Positions 61,695-64,000 of a stretch of DNA of 64,000 bases are shown here, in pieces. The translations under genes were made by a program, and so were the position numbers. How positions within the stretch are numbered: position 1 is the first letter of the stretch; each line of letters opens with the position of its first letter. The notes beneath the pieces were generated by a model. That model saw nothing but the letters and a program-made list of their open reading frames with translations. It had not been told where the DNA came from and did not search any database. The DNA lies in contig OZ026833.1 of assembly GCA_964023205.1 (NCBI GenBank), positions 2,857,553-2,921,552 of the forward strand, given 5' to 3'. This DNA is from Lutraria lutraria. Taxonomy: Eukaryota; Mollusca; Bivalvia; Venerida; Mactridae.

Positions 61695-63300
61695 GATCTG
61701 TTTTTGTTGGCATCCATACCTAATATCGCAAAATCTAAACAGGTGTCAAGTCAGTTTGAAAGGTTAACAAAATCATTTTTTTTCTATAATAAATGACTTT
61801 AAATTTAAGCTGTATCTCACATTTATGTAAATTTCTTTGGTTACAATAGAAATGTTGAAAAAATTTGAATGAATTTTATCAGTATATCATTCGTGAAGAA
61901 TTTTGAAGTTTCTGCCTCATGAGATTCTGTATTCTTTTTCTGTTCATTGTGGAGAATTTCATTCAATTAAAAGTCCATTACAGAGTAGATTCAATTACAC
62001 AGTTATGAAATGTCAGATGAATTATCAAATTTGATAAGAACGTTTTGTACAAATGTTATAACATCATTTGATAAGTTTATACTTAAAAGCTTGTATGAAA
62101 TATTTCAAATGAAAACATGTGAAGTGTTTGATCGTCAAAGACTTCACAATGATGCACAAATAAAAGGACTTGAAATATTTGCCGGTTAAAGAAGATTTTA
62201 ATTAATTTCATCTAGTATTAATCTTGAATACCATCCAGCAATTTATCATTAAATAAGTATAACTCTAAATATTCATCACTGACTGTTTTCAGCTAATTGG
62301 TGATTGTAAATCATCAAGTTGTCAGACAAATATGCTTCAATATCTGTGTTAAGACTAGGTGTAAGAACTTGTTTCACGGAGATAAAAGTTACAAATAAAT
62401 CTAGAACACTGGTATGCTAGACAAAGTCATAGAATTCATGCACTGTGACCATGCACCATGACTCGACAACTCATCTTTTTATTTTCATTATAAAACTAAT
62501 TGAAATTTAATTGTTTATCTTGAGCTATATCTCAGTTTAAGATTATTATTGGATGAGATAGGGGGGCTTGAAGTCATGAATGAAATTTCGTGACAGCACA
62601 GTTCATAATTTATTATAATTAAAGCAGATATTTACGTAGCTGATAGGAGACACGATAGAATTTTTTTCATAATCTTCAAATTTATTTCACAGAATAAAAA
62701 AGATAAACGACCCACAGATATCAATTTTTTTTTACAAATTTTTATGTTCTATATTTTAGAATGCCGCCTATTAACAGGACTTGATAAATGAACCTATTTA
62801 AATGAAAGTGTTAAATATCATCGGCATTTTAATCGCTATCAAATGAAAAATATTATCAACCAAAAATGCGCTAATGTTTCGCTTTTGAATTATTTTTTTT
62901 GCATGCTGATACCATCTAGAGGGTTTTCTTTAAAAGCATCCAAGTAGAAAGAAAACTGCTGTACAAAATTATTAATAAACGAAGCTTTCCAGGCCATTCC
63001 AGCGTAACTTTACACAATAATAGATTCCCAACTGTGGTTTTACCTCAAAGTCATAATTTGTAACACTAACCATGATTTTGAAAAAGTCATGCATAAATTA
63101 TACAATTTGAATAGATATAGGTTCATATGCTGTGTAAGTACAAATAAAGTAATAATGAAAAATTCCTTTTTTTAAATTTGTCATGGTAAATATTTGCATT
63201 ATCATGTTTTAGAACACCAGAAATCTTCTTATTTAACAATTTTATCTGTAATTTTTTTATACACATGATTTTTTTCAAGTTCTTAGCAGTTGGGCGTAGA
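61695..63300. other. Non-coding DNA
   Basis: AT-rich; no supported gene, and none of this window's repeat families recognised. Confidence 0.45.
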
Positions 63301-63304
63301 AAAA

Positions 63305-63515
63305 ATTATTTGCTTCTGGTAACATTCTCATTAAAAATAGGGTAGCTAGGGAAATTTTTTTGATTATCCGTGAAAGAGAGCTGATAGGCAAAAAAGGTAG
63401 AAAGTGGATGTACCGCTCCTTGGGCAAAATAAACAGTCTGGGGTCATGGGGGGGGGGGGGGGGGGAAATAAGGGCAGGTCAGGTAACCAGAAACAAACAT
63501 TATTTTATGCCTTAA
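63305..63515 (+). repeat. Interspersed repeat C, most complete copy, with poly-G run
   Basis: cttctggtaacattctcatt + aaaaatagggtagctagg, gaaagtggatgtaccgctcc + ttgg, then an 18-G run at 63448-63465, aataagggcaggtcaggtaa + ccagaaacaaac and attttatgccttaa. The conserved order is shared with copies at 22465, 23765 and 37140. Confidence 0.68.
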
Positions 63516-64000
63516 TCAAGATAAACTTAAATCTATCTATCCATATATTACATAGATTTTATCACAAATCTGTCCTGTTTGTTATATTGATAGAGGACAG
63601 GATTGTTGATTGAATGTCGCAGATTTGTTACTATAGTATGTTATATCTAAATACTTACAAATTGTTGGAACATAATTGCATCTGAATTCATTCATTCTCC
63701 ATAACTTATTTACACATCTTGAGAGAAAGTTAGCTTTTATTTTCAAATTAACAGAGAAACAGGTTCACAATGATAGGAAACCCAAGTTAGGCCAACTGTT
63801 AGTCGTACATAACTATAAATTTGATAAAATGAATTAGCGCTATGAGGGAGGCAGACCTGGACCAAATGAGATTTCAAAATTGTATGCACCCCGACTATAT
63901 GTTTGTTTATAAACAGCATTTAACTAAATATGAACAGACAGACGGTCATACAGGCAATGGATAAATAAACGAAGTCTCCATCAAAACTATTGCTCACAGA
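63516..64000. other. Non-coding DNA at the window end
   Basis: No coding signal or known repeat is visible. Confidence 0.4.

Overview
The window is eukaryotic, AT-rich nuclear DNA from an invertebrate, most likely a bivalve mollusc. The reasons are: long introns with GT-AG borders; a C1q-domain gene and tandem lipoxygenase and SLC36 genes, all of which are expanded in bivalves; and interspersed repeats of types that I associate with bivalve genomes (elements ending in gctcacc/ggtgagc, elements opening with tatacccccgcaaac, and tRNA-headed SINEs). The species call is inference; no database was searched.

Layout. 1-89 is the last coding exon of a lipoxygenase whose body lies upstream of the window. 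3482-15270 (+) is a second, tandem lipoxygenase copy. I can trace 15 exons with good splice sites, from the PLAT domain to the C-terminal iron-ligand isoleucine, but the copy carries two in-frame stops, one internal deletion with frameshift and one probable one-base phase error, so I call it a pseudogene. Its first intron holds a 2.2-kb minisatellite with higher-order structure. 17402-19319 (+) is a secreted coiled-coil/C1q protein in two exons, with a fresh SINE just upstream and a 21-bp minisatellite in its intron. 25304-31571 and 36327-41628 (both +) are two intact nine-exon paralogous SLC36-type proton/amino-acid symporters with identical intron phases. 41.6-56.1 kb has no gene I can support and includes a 200-N assembly gap. 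56133-59587 (+) is a two-exon gene for a roughly 1030-residue multi-pass membrane protein of a family I do not recognise. 59.6-64 kb is repeats and apparently unique non-coding DNA.

Between and inside the genes lie many dispersed repeats: tRNA-derived SINEs, two LINE 3' ends, two families of TA-flanked CAGT-ended MITEs that look pogo/Tigger-like, an unnamed ~150-bp family seen six times (called repeat A here), another ~200-bp family seen several times (repeat C), and several single inverted-repeat elements.

The genes do not form a pathway. The two tandem families (lipoxygenase, SLC36) show local gene duplication with different outcomes: one lipoxygenase copy is decaying while both SLC36 copies remain open. 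The most unusual items are the recently broken lipoxygenase, the unrecognised membrane protein, and a MITE that has amplified its own 18-bp inner motif into an array.
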